Shown here: positions 11,180 through 22,406 of the stretch, in pieces
Layout of the letters: every line of letters begins with the position of its first letter
How positions within the stretch are numbered: the stretch's first letter is position 1
Source of the DNA: Alligator mississippiensis
Lineage: Eukaryota; Chordata; Crocodylia; Alligatoridae
Direction: 5' to 3'
Assembly (NCBI RefSeq): GCF_030867095.1
Contig: NC_081832.1
Location: forward strand, 58,575,444-58,639,443
Length of the DNA: 64,000 bases
Program-made: the position numbers and the translations under genes
The notes under the pieces: generated by a model
What the model was told of the DNA's origin: nothing
The model's input: only the letters and a program-made list of their open reading frames with translations
Database searches by the model: none

Positions 11180-12103
11180 ACAGACATTTAATATGCTCCC
11201 TTGATTATTTGCTTTGTCAAATTAGGGCAAATTTGCTTTGTCTTCTATTTTTCTTTCAACAAGAATTTGGTAAAAATGGTTTATTTTTTAATAAATTGGA
11301 CAATGATATAATGTGTCTCCACAACAATAAAGGCAAACAGTTTAAAGATGTCTGTTCCACTTCAGAAATAACTTAATGGATGAGACTTAATGGATGTAAG
11401 TGCCAAAAATGTGGATACAAACTTAAATGGGATTTTCATAGCAATTTTCCCTCTTCCCCCACCCCCCTCTCTTTCCCCCCAGATCTGGCCCCAAGTAACT
11501 TAGAAAATTAACTAAGACACTCAAGGTACTCAGACCCTCTGGAAAATTATTTTCAAAATCCTGAAGGTTAAAACTTTTACAGGTATCTTTTCCTTTCAAT
11601 TGTTTACATCAGAGAAAGCTGTGCAAAAATCTTAAAGCTGTAGTATTGGCTGAGGAATGAGTCAGTATGTGATTACCATGTAATAACGTGAAACCCGCAA
11701 AAATATATTGGAGAAAGGAAAAATGATTCTCTAATTGTTGAGTTACTGAACAGTAAACCAAGGTACTAAATAATTCAGAGGACAGGAGGTGTGGAATATC
11801 CCTGACTACTTTTTCTTTTCTGAGCACTCTTTGCTATAAAGAGAACTACCATCAGGTTTTTTGCTTATTCTATGCTGAGACTATCTAAATATTCCTACTA
11901 TACAAATGTTGAAGCTTTGATAATATTTTAAGAAGAAAAAACCTATTTAAGATGCTCTTTTTAAGGCGTGTTCCTTTAAGACAATTTCCTTCTGTTGTAG
12001 GGCAGATTCATTGATAGGGAAGTCAGTGAAAATGCTGTTCTTAGCATATTGAATCAGTGTCCTGCTTGGGAAGAAGTTATATTATGTCTAGTGGTGTGAA
12101 TAG
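11180..12103. other. Unique DNA, nothing recognised
   Basis: AT-rich. A pyrimidine-rich patch (ccctcttcccccacccccctctctttcccc) in three parts lies at 11450-11480. No credible gene. Confidence 0.5.
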
Positions 12104-12426
12104 GGGCATTTTTACATGTGCTCCATGGGTAAGGGAGCTTTAATTATTGCAGCTCCAAGAGCTGCTCTAATTAAAGTGCCTTCAGTGGCTTGTGTAACAG
12201 CATTCCCACCCTTCAAAACGGTGGTGGCAGTGCTTTAAGTAAAGCTCATCGAACAAGTTTTAAAGTGCCCCCGCTGCCATTTTGAAGCACAGGAACACTG
12301 ATACACGAGACGTGGAGCCTGACTGGAGTGTGCTAATTAGTACACTCAACAGACTTGATTAATCAAATCTGCTCTGACGTGCTGTAATACAGCACATTAG
12401 AGCAGCCTCCACGCATATGTACAGCC
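12104..12426. mobile_element. GGGC-type MITE, copy 1
   Basis: Starts gggcatttttacatgtgctc and ends catatgtacagcc. It shares with the copies at 22407-22763 and 50011-50336 the order: gctttaatta near the left, 'gtggcagtg', 'aaagctca', 'ctgccatttt', 'cactgatacac' and a terminal 'aattgaatctgctc'-like palindrome. About 320 bp, no coding capacity. This copy shows no clear target duplication. Confidence 0.75.
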
Positions 12427-13690
12427 AACCTAGAAGACTGGGAGCTAGCGTACATCTTAATGTCATTTCTGGCGCATTCCATTATCTAGCACCAATGACA
12501 CCCTCTCTCCAACTACCTTTTCAGTCCATAAAGTACAAATATTAAGAGTCCACATCATAGAATGGTTTAATATAATTGGATAGGACTCCGAGAGTACTAA
12601 GAATTACTTACAGAAGGAAAGATCCAATACAACATAGATGGATCTTTGTCAGTGCTGCCAAAGAAACATGCCACTTAGTGCTGGAAGCTAAGCAATCCAA
12701 GGAATTATATCACATCTAATAATCACCCACAAAGATGGTCATCAGCTACAGCAGTGAATGGAAATCAGGATTGAATACTGGGACTGGGGAAGTCCTGTTC
12801 TAGCTACAGTAGTTCAAAATTACAGATGGTTTGTGCTAGGCCACTCAGGAAGGTTAAGGCATCTGTGTGTCATGTAAGTAACCTCCGTGCTTGGGATATG
12901 AGATTATCTTCAAACAGAAAAGTATTATTTCCATTTTATGAATAGATATGTGCCCTTACCTTTTACATTATCAGCTGCAGTAGGGTACAGAGAACAGAGC
13001 TACTTTGGGTACTAAATATAGTCCATGCATGGAGCTCAGCACAGGCTAATTTATCTTCCCAGGAAGCTAGCCTGAGAAACTACACTGCACTGCAGTCTGT
13101 GGTCTAGATATGCTAAGGCATAGATGGAGTGACCAGACCAGGAACTGACCCTAGTGTACTGATACAGTTCTAAAGTCCAACTTCAAATATCCCAGGAATC
13201 TATAGATTTTGAGAGTAAATATTACTCTTTCTATATGTTTCCCCAGCTATCTTATAGAACATAATTATATTCCTACTACTATCTGTAAAATGTGTCCTGT
13301 AAATGCTCTAGTAAGGTGATAACTTTCTATTAAATCCTCCAGGACTAAATTTCCATAATGGTTCAGTGGGATGATTCCTAACTTATTTGTAAAGATGAGA
13401 GCTGAATTTGTTATTGCAGCTTTGAAGGGATAAGCTAAATCTGTTGACTCTAGATTTGTTTCAAATGACAAGTCCTTCCTTTTATTTTGAATCCACAAAC
13501 AATAATTGGTTTTTTGAAGATTTTGCAAAACAGGTTATCTGGTCACAAACATTCCTTATGTAATTGATATCAGGATTAAGTTTTCTACTGTATAAAATTT
13601 TACACTTCTTCTGTCTCCAATGCCCACACAAGTTAATCTGAAAGAAAGATAGAAATTAAGGGCTAAAATTAGTTTTGATGTACTGCAGTG
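12427..13690. other. Unique or very old DNA
   Basis: No gene or repeat I can support. The minus-strand 87-codon frame at 13265-13528 lacks recognisable motifs. Confidence 0.5.
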
Positions 13691-13805
13691 AAGTTGTCCT
13701 TATATAGCATCTGATGAACTGAGCTCTTGCACCTTATAGACTAACTTATCCAGAGGTGAATAAGCTTTCCTGAACATCTCTACCCTACCTTCTTCAGTGA
13801 AGGGG
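13691..13805 (+). repeat. Possible Penelope-like tail remnant
   Basis: Contains 'gcatctgatgaactgagctc', then 'ttatagactaactta' and 'ataagctttcctgaac', words typical of the reptile Penelope tail 'gatgaagtgagct...gtctataaggtgcc' but out of the normal order. Weak evidence. Confidence 0.3.
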
Positions 13806-15414
13806 ATATGCTTATATTAGGGGTGAATTTGGTCCTTTGGGACATTTGACTTTCATGTGTTTTCACAGATCAGTATATTTTTCTTTACAGCTCTCTTTTA
13901 GATATGTAAGATTCCTTGAGCTATGAAATCATAGCGCTGTTGGCAGTTATGTCAGTCTCAGTTGTTTTCCTAGCCCACTTCTACAGCAGTTCCTGTTGTT
14001 TGATTAATAACCACTGGGTATAATCAAAATGATGCCTTCAAAATACAAGGAACCCCTCTTAATACTTCTTTTAATTATTTGGTGCCTATGTACACCTGAT
14101 GTGTTATTATATGGATGAATGATTTATTCTAAGTTATGTGGTTGCCTACATTTATCTCAATATGTTATTACAGAAATAGTTGGGTCCTTTGACTCTGAAG
14201 GCTTTGTTATAAGCAACTCTGTATTGTGAGGAAAAAAACAATTTGTTTCCATTTTAGGCAGAGGTAAAGTGAACTCTCTTTTGGTTTTCCATGTGCATAT
14301 GACACATTAACACAAGTGTCAATGTCAAATAGAAAATGAGCAATGCCTTGGTGCTTGGTTAGGAACACTGACAGGTAAAAGCTTTTAGCAAGTGACCAGG
14401 CAAGTGCCTTGAGGATGCATCTAGGTGGTGAGAGAGAAATAAATCTACTTTGACCTCTGCTCCAACTGTGAACATTTACAACTAAAGTTTGTTTGTTTTT
14501 TTTAACCCAGTAGATCTTTTCCAGGGTGACATCATGGCTCATTTACAGTTAAATATTCAGATCTAAACTAATAGTGAGAAAAACTAATAAGAAAATATAA
14601 GGAAAAACATCCCAAAAGACTGCAGTGAATGCCTGTCCTTGTCTTGTAAAAGCACTTTCCTGGTTGCTTCAGCCTGAGAGTTTGGGTCTTGTAGAAATGT
14701 AGCACACAGTACAATTGTGTTTTGTCCTTTGGGAAACTGTAAGTGATAGAAACTGAGGATTAGATTATGAACAAATGGGAGTATTGAAACACCAGCATAG
14801 GTTATGAATATATAAATGAGGGTTTCAGTACTTTTTTCCTTGAAATTTAGCTACATGCTTCTGGGTATGTAAAAGCAAGCATTATTATTGTAAAAGCAGC
14901 TATGGTTCACCTAACTACCTCTAGATATTGAATTCTAAAATCTGTGCAGTGTACACCTTTTAAACCCAGCACATCAGCTATGGTTAAGCGATTTACCCAA
15001 TATAATTCGATTGGTCAGTGGAAGAGGCAGGAATTATGTGGGAAGGTAAAACTGGTTTTGATTTTTATCATTAAAAAGTCAATGTGAGGTAGCATTCTCT
15101 GCTTCAGGCTTCTGTTGTAAAAATAACTGATGAAAAGTTTCATTTGCTCTCTGCTTCTTCCAGATGAGATTAATTTTGCATTACACCAGACTCTGAAAAT
15201 GCATTGGGTGCATCATTTCTCAGACAAAATAATTTGTTGGATTGCTTAGATTTCAGGACTAATAAATGGAATGTTTCTTTGGCAACATTGGCAAGTCTGT
15301 GATCCAGATGATAAATTCACTTTAGCTAGCCTAGTATAAATTCTGAGTAGCTTCAATAACTGCATTGACACCTGTATTATAATGGTGTAAGTGAGAGCAA
15401 GATAAGGCCATAGG
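13806..15414. other. Unique AT-rich DNA
   Basis: No recognisable repeat. The 111-codon minus-strand frame at 14207-14542 has no known motif and no sign of conservation I can judge. Confidence 0.45.
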
Positions 15415-15530
15415 CAGGCAAACTTCTTTGGTTACATATGATATCTTTTATTAGACCAAGTGAATAGTTGGAAAAAAAGTTCTTTGCAACCTTCAGGCAC
15501 AAACACCCTTGTTACCAGATTTTCCTGTCC
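15415..15530 (-). mobile_element. Penelope-like element, 3' tail fragment
   Basis: On the minus strand this reads 'aagggtgtttgtgcctgaag', then 'gttgcaaagaacttttttt', 'ccaactattcacttggtc' and 'taataaaagatatca'. It matches the tail at 735-850 in order and wording. It could be the displaced 3' end of the Penelope copy at 18060-19720, which is on the same strand and stops near 'gaggaagggtgtt', but 2.6 kb with other insertions separates them. Confidence 0.65.
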
Positions 15531-15725
15531 CTTTGGGGTATGCTAATTTATTAGAGTTATGTTTCTGGGGTCTCTGCAATTCTGTCAATGTACTGCTTGT
15601 GTCACTTGTGTTTTTATATGGAGCTCTGTCTCTTCTTCCCGCAAGTCTTCACCCCCAATAGAGCTAAATTGCAGGGCTTAGTTTCAATGGGACTTGGTTC
15701 CTCCAACTACTGAATCAGCTGAACA

Positions 15726-15728
<3 letters not shown>

Positions 15729-15756
<28 letters not shown>
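15729..15756. repeat. (CA)n microsatellite
   Basis: Fourteen uninterrupted ac dinucleotides. Confidence 0.95.
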
Positions 15757-15757
<1 letters not shown>

Positions 15758-15759
<2 letters not shown>

Positions 15760-16020
15760 CAGAGCACATCTGAGTGGTCAGCATTTCCAGGCTGGTACCC
15801 TCACGTGCCACAGACTCAGCACAGGAACAGAGCAAGCACATCTGATCCAGCTGGGTCAATCAGCATTTACAGGCTGACACCCTAATATGCTTGACGCAGC
15901 ACAGAACTTAGTTCAGCTGGACAACAATAAAATGCAGTCAGACATATGCACAGAGGTTAACAGAGCATATCTGAGCGGGCAGGGTGGCTCAACATTTACA
16001 AGCTGACACCCTCATATGCT
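15758..16020 (+). repeat. Three-copy imperfect tandem repeat
   Basis: Three units start with 'aacagagca' (15758, 15828, 15958) and share 'cagcatttacaggctgacac' followed by 'cctcatatgc'. Unit lengths vary from about 70 to 130 bases because of insertions. Confidence 0.7.
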
Positions 16021-16804
16021 ATGGTTTGGCACTTCCCAATCTCTTGTCCCAATTGTCCTGAGAGTAACTCCCTTGATGAGCAGACCCCACAGGATTTTGG
16101 GGCTTTACAGGGATCTTTGGCTTAGGTAAAAGAAGCATTGTTGCAGAGCAAATGGGGGGGTGGGGGGAGGGCAGGTTGAAGAGAAGAAAGTGGAAATGAG
16201 GTTCGGAAAGAAAGTATGGCAACCAGCTTGGCCACAGAAGTTATTTTATTACCAGGTATATGAAACTTTGAAACTTATGATGATACTAGTAGTAATAGCC
16301 ATGCAAGGAAAAACAAACACAGCAGTTATAGTATTACACAACGTCAAATGGGTATTTTGGGAAATCTAGCTCAAGTCTGATCAACAGAAGTCAGGTTTAT
16401 AAAGTAATACTTGGAGTAAGAGAGGAGAGAGAGAGAGATTAAATCAAGTCTGTGGCTTAGAAAGTGGACTTAAACAGAGAGAGAGAGAGAGAGGAAGTCA
16501 GGGTCTCGCCACTCCATGATGCTTGAACCAGTCAAGGTTCCAGGTGTTTGTTGCAGCTTGCAGACAAGATGTTCAGTTTCCGGTCCAGAGTGCTTGAGAC
16601 GGGCAGAGCCCCCAGCACAATCGCTGAAGGTATTCCAGAAAGCAAAGGAAAAGGTGAAGTCCCGGTGGAAGTGGTGCAGCATTTGGATCCAAGCACCAGA
16701 ACAGAAACTTGAGCTTAGGTAGGGGTTTTTGTAGGGAAACAACAATGGTACAAGGGAGAACACTGGGTTTGTTTATGAGTAAATGATGGCTTAAGGGAGT
16801 ATAC
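16021..16804. other. Unclassified DNA with (GA)n tracts
   Basis: Purine microsatellites lie at 16421-16438 and 16476-16493. Nothing else is recognised. Overlapping frames on both strands at 16470-16920 share no protein-like pattern. Confidence 0.45.
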
Positions 16805-17577
16805 TGTGCGGGCCGGGTCAAACCCCGGGCCCTTTTCGTCGCTCTGCACGCGGGCTGTGGCCGGCAGCCCAGGCAGGCCAGGTTGGAGAGGGTGGGCGCC
16901 GAGCTAGAATTAGGCACAAACACGTAACCGTTGATTTTAAGATTGTTTACTTACACTGAGATGGTCGCGGTGCAGGCTGAAAACTTGCTTGAGTTGCGGT
17001 TACAACAGAAAACACGAACAATCACGTGGAGTTTGCTAGGCTCCACGCAGACAGAACATGAACAATCACATGGAGTTTGCTAGGCTCCACGCAGACAGAA
17101 CTCCAGATGTCCAGGACAAGGGTGCCTCAAATAGAAAACTCGTTGATACGTCTTATAGAAAGTTACCGCTCGAAGACGGGAAGAGGTGGGCGGTGGATCA
17201 GGCCACCAAACTCCTCTGAGCAACACACAGGGTTTCTATTACCCTGCTGCGCACACCCAGAGTCCCCACGAGATGGATGCGGAGTCCTCTTCGGCTTGGG
17301 CGGAAACTGCTCAAGCCTCTTATACGGCTAGCAGGCCAATCGCTAGCCACCACGTGTGAATAATTTAGCACTAGCCAATAGCGGGACACGAATTTGCATG
17401 CGAAGAGCGGGAACTCCTTTGCACCGTGCATTTCTGTGTTGCAAAGGAAATGCACCCTGCAAAGACAGCTGCAAAGTGGCGGGAACACTCTCCTTTGCAC
17501 GCGGGTTCTCTGTGCAGCAGAACTCCTCCGTGCAATGAAGCTGTAAACCCAAGGGGATAATTCTTAGTGCTGAAGCA
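16805..17577 (-). mobile_element. CpG-rich solo LTR
   Basis: On the minus strand the block runs from tgcttcagcactaag to cccggcccgcaca, the TG...CA form. Reading that way there are CCAAT-type boxes (attggctag, gattggcc), then a TATA box 'gtataagag' at about 17325, and then a long GC-rich leader ending near a splice-donor-like 'cagtgtaagt'. Flanks tatac (16800-16804) and cacac (17578-17582) could be a decayed 5-base duplication. CpG content well above its surroundings suggests a younger insertion than its AT-rich neighbours. No internal genes, so a fossil solo LTR, probably of a retrovirus-like element. Confidence 0.55.
17016..17103. repeat. 44-bp tandem duplication inside the LTR
   Basis: Two adjacent copies of a 44-base unit starting gaacaatcacgtgg and gaacaatcacatgg differ at about one base, so the duplication is recent relative to the LTR family. 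Confidence 0.85.
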
Positions 17578-18059
17578 CACACAAAAAATCAGACCTTTGG
17601 GTCATGACATATGCCAGAGTTGTTTTGTTATGATGGACAATAGGAGCTGATCATTCCTGGTTATGGGCGGCTGTTACTCTGAGGGAGCTCACAATTCAAA
17701 CAGGCAGATTCAGTGTCTTGGGTACCAATAAAGGAGTCATCACTAGAATTGGTCTGATAAATGCTGAGCTGGGTGTGCGCAGACATGGGTTGATTAGCAT
17801 TTGGAGCAGTGCTCCCCTGCTTCTCTGGTCCCAGAGTTAAGTGTAGTCTTTGCCTTGGTATCTTTGTTCTCCACTCTGCATGCTAATGGAGGTGCTCTTT
17901 GTCCCATCTTTGATGTAAATCAGACTGGGGAGTTGCCTTACTCCTTTCACCCTTGTCCAGAGCAGTTTAGGAGTGTCTCCCACTGCATCTTCATTGCCTT
18001 TTGTAAGTCCTTCCTCTGATCAGTTCCAGTTCAGGAAAGGGGGGGGGGCAGTAGGGGAG
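17578..18059. other. Unassigned DNA, possibly 3' part of the Penelope copy
   Basis: No recognisable coding sequence. Its position just 3' (on the minus strand) of the Penelope-like coding region suggests it may be the tail of that element, but I see no diagnostic word here. Confidence 0.35.
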
Positions 18060-18439
18060 GTGCTTCATGAGTCAGACAGGCTGGGTGCTGTGCCAGAGTT
18101 CCCCAAGAACACAGAACTGATAGGTAACACCCTTCCTCAGGCATAGGGAGACACTGGTGTGTTCTCCAAGGTAGAAAAGAAGCTAATTTACAACAAACAT
18201 GTCTGTGAAAATGTAGATGAGTGGAAATTGAGAAGACAATGGGTAGAGATGTAGGGGGGAAGGGAGGGAAATGTGTGAAGGAATGTAAGTGGTCATCTGA
18301 AGGCAGGTTACCTGTGGTATCAGATGTCAGGCAGGTTGTAATGTGTCATAAATCCAATGTCTATATTGAGTCCATGATTTCTGTATCCAGTACATTTATA
18401 AAGTGAAGTTTGTAGGCCTGTCTATGAAAAGTGTTTTGT

Positions 18440-18660
18440 GAATTCCTTTTGAGGATTAGAACTGAGAATTTGGAGAGGGAGTGATTGTCTTGTGAGAAGT
18501 GTGCATCCACAGGTAATCAGATATTTTTGTCTTTGGATTTTTGGTGTGCATTCATTCTGGTACACAGTTGTTGTTTGGTTTCTCCTACATATTTTCCATT
18601 AGGGTATTTAGTGCACTAGATGAGATATATTACACTTCTGGAGGTGCAGGTGTAGGATCC
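18440..18660 (-). pseudogene. GIY-YIG endonuclease fragment of the Penelope-like element
   Basis: The translation keeps VIYLI (GIY position), YVG (YIG position), the T-x-Q-x-L spacing and the downstream R-M-N-x-H. In this family the domain nicks target DNA. One in-frame break is visible between VIYLI and CTKYPNG. Nothing suggests it is still made. Confidence 0.7.
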
Positions 18661-19299
18661 AGGAATGGTGATGGTTCTGTTGTGAGGGGTAGTTATTGTG
18701 GGACTGGTGGAGATGTGTTGTCAAGCTTAACTTTACTTGTCCTGGCGTGGTCTGCATCCATTTGGTGTGGCTTGAATTGTAAGAAGTTTGCTTCTGGTGA
18801 TGAGGTTAGCAAGGTTCAGTGATTGTTTAAAGGCTAGGATGGGTGGTTCTGGAAAGATTACTTTAAAAATTGGGTCTTCTTGTAATATGGGTTACAATTG
18901 TTTGAGGATTTTCTGTATAGGTTCCAGGGAAAGATGGTATGTCATAATGAATGGTTTGCATTTCATGGGGAGGGATTTTTCTATTTGTACTTCAGCAATT
19001 CTTCATGTGGTATCCAGTTGGCTCTTTCAAAAGTGCAATCTATCTCTCTGGAGGAGTGTCCTTGCTGGGTTTTAAGATTTGTGAGGAGATGATCGTGGGT
19101 ATCTTCCTCAGTGCAAATTCAGGGGCATTGGAGAGCTTGGCTGTAAATGTTGGTGTGTTTAGGGTGATTGCTGGTTCTGTGTAGATATGTATGTAGGTCT
19201 GTTGGCTTCTTGTATATGGTTGTTTGTATTTTACCATTCTGGATTTTGATCATGGTGTCTAAAAAAGGAAAAGTTGGTGCTGGAGTATTCAAGAGATAA

Positions 19300-19720
19300 T
19301 CAGATGGAGAGGTGATGATTGCTGAATTTGTGATGGAAATCGCAGACTACCATTTTTTGATCCAAATGATGATGATGTCATCTTTATATCTCAGGTATAG
19401 CATGGTGGCCCATAAAAAGTTTGACATATTGTGTGGCCATTTTCGTGCCCATAGCTGTGCCCATGGTCTGGAGGAAGTGTTGGTTGTTGAAACTGAAGCT
19501 ATTGTGTGTGAGGCTGAAGGGTATAAGTTCAGTAATATCTTGAGATCTGTACTGTGAATTGTAACCTTGATCTTGTAGATGTGAGGCAGGCTTGGCTGCC
19601 ATCCTGGTGTGGGATTTTGGTATATAAGCTGGCGACATTCATGGTGACTAGAATAGTATTGCTGGGAAGGTAGTCTATGTTTCTGAGTTTTCAAAGAAAG
19701 TCTGTTGTGTCTTGGATAAG
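19300..19720 (-). pseudogene. Penelope-type reverse transcriptase fragment
   Basis: Covers the RT region with TAMGTKMA and RYKDD boxes. The family uses it to copy element RNA into DNA. Only the central part is recognisable and it lies in two overlapping frames, so it is a relic. Confidence 0.75.
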
Positions 19721-20169
19721 GCCAGAGCCTTGTACTATATTTACGTACTTAATACTGATTCATATTCACATAAGTCTGTATTTGTAGTGCTCTCAGTCAT
19801 TCTTATGGAAGTATATGCTTGACTGTGTATTTTAAAAGCTGGAAAACAGAGGTAGGATTTTTTTAATGAGAGGATTGCAAAACTGAGGGACAAAAGTCAT
19901 AAAAAATTAAAAATTAATTAATTAAAAAATTAAGTTAATTTTACATCTTTCCTCCTCATACAAAGTTCATAAATTGTATCTGTGCAGGCATTTAAGTGGT
20001 CATACAATTTGAATCTTTTTAAGATGGTTCACGACTGAGTGTTCTAAGACTTGAATTCTGTTCTCTTCTTAGCCCAATGACCGACTCTGGACAAGTCCCT
20101 TCCTTTCTTCCTCTGCTTTCCTTCAACCATCCTTTTCCCGTTTTGCTTGTTTAGGCTGTAAGGCTTTAG
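19721..20169. other. AT-rich spacer
   Basis: A/T-rich patch with repeated 'attaattaatt' at 19905-19940. Nothing else recognised. Confidence 0.5.
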
Positions 20170-20496
20170 CCCCTTGTCATGTTCTACATTAGCTGTTACC
20201 ACACAGGAAAGAGATCTGGCAGTCATTGTGGACAGTTTCTTAAAAACATCAGCTGAGTTCTCAGCAGCCATCAAAAAGGCAAACAAAATGTTATGGATTA
20301 TTAAGAAGTGAACTGTAAACAAAACAGAAAGTATCATCGTGCCCTTTTATAAATCCATGGTGCATCCACACCTTAAATATTGTGCTCAGTTCTGGTCCCC
20401 ACACCTCAAACAGGATATAGAAGACCTAGAGAAAGTATGGAGAAGGGCAACAAAGGTGATTAGTGATATGGATGGGGCTTCCATATGAGGAGAGGT

Positions 20497-20802
20497 CATG
20501 GAATCATAGAATCACAGAAAATTAGGGTTGGAAGGGACCTCAGGAGTTTATCTAGTCCAATCCCCTGCTCAAAGCAGGACCATACCCAACTAGATCATTC
20601 CAGTCAGGGCTTTGTTGAACTGGGCCTTAAAAAACCCCTAAGGATGGAGATTCCACCACCTCTCTAGGTAACCTGTTCCAGTGCTTCACTACCCCCCTAG
20701 TGAGAGAGTTTTTCCTAATATCCAGCCTAAACTTCCCTTGCTGTAACTTGAGCCCATTGCTCCTTGTTCTGTCATCTGCCACCAGTGAGAACAGTCTAGC
20801 TC
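20497..20802 (-). mobile_element. CR1 LINE 3' end, inserted in older CR1
   Basis: Reads on the minus strand as a CR1 3' terminus: the plus strand begins gaatcatagaatcacag, then 'gggttggaagggacctcagg' and 'ctagtccaatcccctgctc', the hallmark last 70 bases of amniote CR1. Upstream coding words such as '[19 protein letters not shown]' translate on the minus strand. Strongly 5' truncated (about 305 bp). Confidence 0.85.
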
Positions 20803-21001
20803 TAGGTCTATTCAGATTAGTAAAGAGATGCTTGACAGAGGAACAGGATAAGGGTTTACAAAACACTAAATGGCAAAAATCAAATAAATAGGGATTTATT
20901 CTTTGCTCTCTCTCTCTCTCAATATGAAAACAAAGGGTCACAAAATTAAACTAGTAGGTAGTAAGTTAAAACTAAACAAAAGGATGTTCTTTTCCACAAA
21001 G

Positions 21002-21374
21002 TGGGTGCATATACATGTGCTATTAACATGTATAAACACAGGAGTTTATTGCCCAAGACCACAGCACACTGAGGGAGTAGGGGGCCCTGGGAGACATCCT
21101 GCCAGCCCAGGGCTGCTTCCCATGGGCTTAACATACTGTGGAGCGGCTGGCTGGGGCATGACAGTGCTCCAGTATGGAGCCCCGACACTGAAGTACTCTC
21201 ATGCCTCAGGCAGCAAGGGTAGCATCACACATGCGCTGGCACAGAGTTTTTTACAGCTGCAGAGTCAATTAGTTTACTCCAGCCTAATAGGGGTGCACAT
21301 GTAGACATGCAATGTTTACTGCAGACCTAATTAGTCTGCTCTGCATGGAAATGTCTCATGTAGATGCTGGCAGT
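21002..21374. mobile_element. MITE-like insertion in the old CR1
   Basis: The block separates two parts of one CR1 ('ttcttttccacaaag' and 'taattaaagtgtataactca'). Left edge gggtgcatatacatgtgc and the reverse complement of the right edge, gccagcatctacatgag, look like a decayed inverted repeat of the GGGC type. About 370 bp, GC-richer than its host. Confidence 0.5.
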
Positions 21375-21754
21375 ATGTAATTAAAGTGTATAACTCATTG
21401 CCACCAGATGGTGTGGGAGCTATCAGCTTAGCCAGATTCAGAAATGGGATTGGACAAAGTCTTGGAGCAAAGGGGGATCAATAGCTATTGAGCACAGGAG
21501 TTAGGGGTACAACCCCTGAATTAGAAATTCCTATACTTGAAATGCTGGAGACTGAAAGTAAGAGAGGAGCAGTCGGAAAAAAATGCTGGTTATATCCAGT
21601 TCATTTTCCCTTTCAGCATCCACTCTCTGCCATTGTGTGACAGGTACTGGGCTAGATGGACCTATGGTCTGACCCACTAAATGGCAATTCTTATGTTCAT
21701 GGGCATTAGACAATGAGTTCCCAACCATAGACCTGCATTTTATGTGTTTAAGAG

Positions 21755-21810
21755 CAGAGTAAGGTAGCTAGCCATGTTAGTCTGAAATCAGGCTGAAAGC
21801 AGAATAAATA
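21755..21810 (+). repeat. Short Penelope-like terminus remnant
   Basis: 'gtagctagccatgttagtct' followed by gaaatcaggctgaaagcag resembles a terminal segment common to reptile Penelope-like copies. A similar phrase, 'gtagttagctgtgttaacct', lies at 44030. Very short. Confidence 0.35.
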
Positions 21811-21919
21811 TACACCTATTACTTTAGCTGCTAAAGTAATTCTAACTGATTTTGTCTGAGTCAAAAGGAGTCCCTAAACTGGTATAGTTTGCATGTCAGT
21901 GAGACAGAAAAAAATGTAA

Positions 21920-22403
21920 ACTTAATATGAGCCACCAGTGTGCTCTTGTTGCAAAAAAAGGTAATAGCATACTGGGTTGTATTAACAGGAGTGTCGCTTG
22001 CAAATCAAGGGAAGTGATTCTTCCACTCTATTCAGCACTGGTGAGGCCTCCCCTGGAGTACTCTGTCCAGTTTTGGGCCCTGCACTTCAAGACGGATGCA
22101 GACAGTTTGGAAAGAGTCCAGCACAGAGCAACAAAAATGATTAGAGCCTGGGAGACAAGACTTATGGGGAAAGGCTGATAGAGCTAGGGTTATTTAAGCT
22201 GGAGATGAGAAGACTCAGGGAGGATTTGACAAATCTTCAAATGCCTGAGGAGAAATTACAAAGAGGATGGAGCACTTCTCTGTTACCACAGGGGCCAGAA
22301 CCAGGAGCAATGGCCTCACACTTCAGCAGAGGAAATTTAGACTGGAAATTAAGAGGAACTTCTTGACTTTGAGGACTGTCAAGCATGGGAACAGGCTAGT
22401 AAC
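21920..22403 (+). mobile_element. CR1 LINE, first segment of a split copy
   Basis: Encodes the C-terminal part of CR1 ORF2: 'SREVILPLYSALVRPPLEYS', 'QFWALHFKTDAD', 'LERVQHRATKMIRAWE', then after a break 'TRSNGLTLQQRKFRLEIKRN' and 'FLTLRTVKHGNRL'. The frame breaks off at caggctagtaac, and the sequence continues at 24114 with tagagaagttgcagaatc and again at 30537. The three pieces join in the CR1 order, showing that everything between was inserted later. At least two frame breaks lie within this segment. Confidence 0.85.
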
Positions 22404-22406
22404 AGA

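Larger units (their letters stand above)
18060..19720 (-). mobile_element. Penelope-like element with RT and GIY-YIG nuclease
   Basis: On the minus strand, 19720 to 19340 reads as part of a Penelope-type reverse transcriptase: 'FNNQHFLQTMGTAMGTKMA', 'FMGHHAI' and 'LYLRYKDDIIIIW', the last being the x-x-D-D active-site box. Further along (about 18640-18500) is a GIY-YIG nuclease start: 'VIYLI', then 'GKYVGETKQQLCTRMNAH'. Next come 'VLILKRN' and 'HRQAYKLHFI', which match the usual end of these proteins. RT followed by GIY-YIG is the canonical Penelope order and is not found in CR1 or LTR elements. The 5' part of the RT is missing, and the frame is broken in several places. At 18120-18160 the phrase 'cctgaggaagggtgtt' (minus) is the start of the 3' tail. 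Confidence 0.75.
20170..21700 (+). mobile_element. Old CR1 LINE, 3' part, split by two insertions
   Basis: The C-terminal part of CR1 ORF2 is readable in pieces: 20200-20480 includes 'aatattgtgctcagttctgg' and 'gacctagagaaagtatggag', the DNA for a 'YCAQFWxP...LExVxRRAT' passage. It resumes at about 20803 ('ggtctattcagattagtaaa') to 21000 and again from 21375 ('taattaaagtgtataactca'), ending with a CR1/L3-type 3' end at 21640-21700 (gggctagatggacctatggt, ttcttatgtt). Interruptions are a minus-strand CR1 (20497-20802) and a MITE-like block (21002-21374). Many frame breaks show age. Confidence 0.75.

Noticed and set aside
15729-15756. Regular short repeats as a CRISPR-type array
   Set aside because: This is a dinucleotide microsatellite. 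The other tandem arrays have no uniform repeats with unique spacers, and the window is vertebrate DNA.
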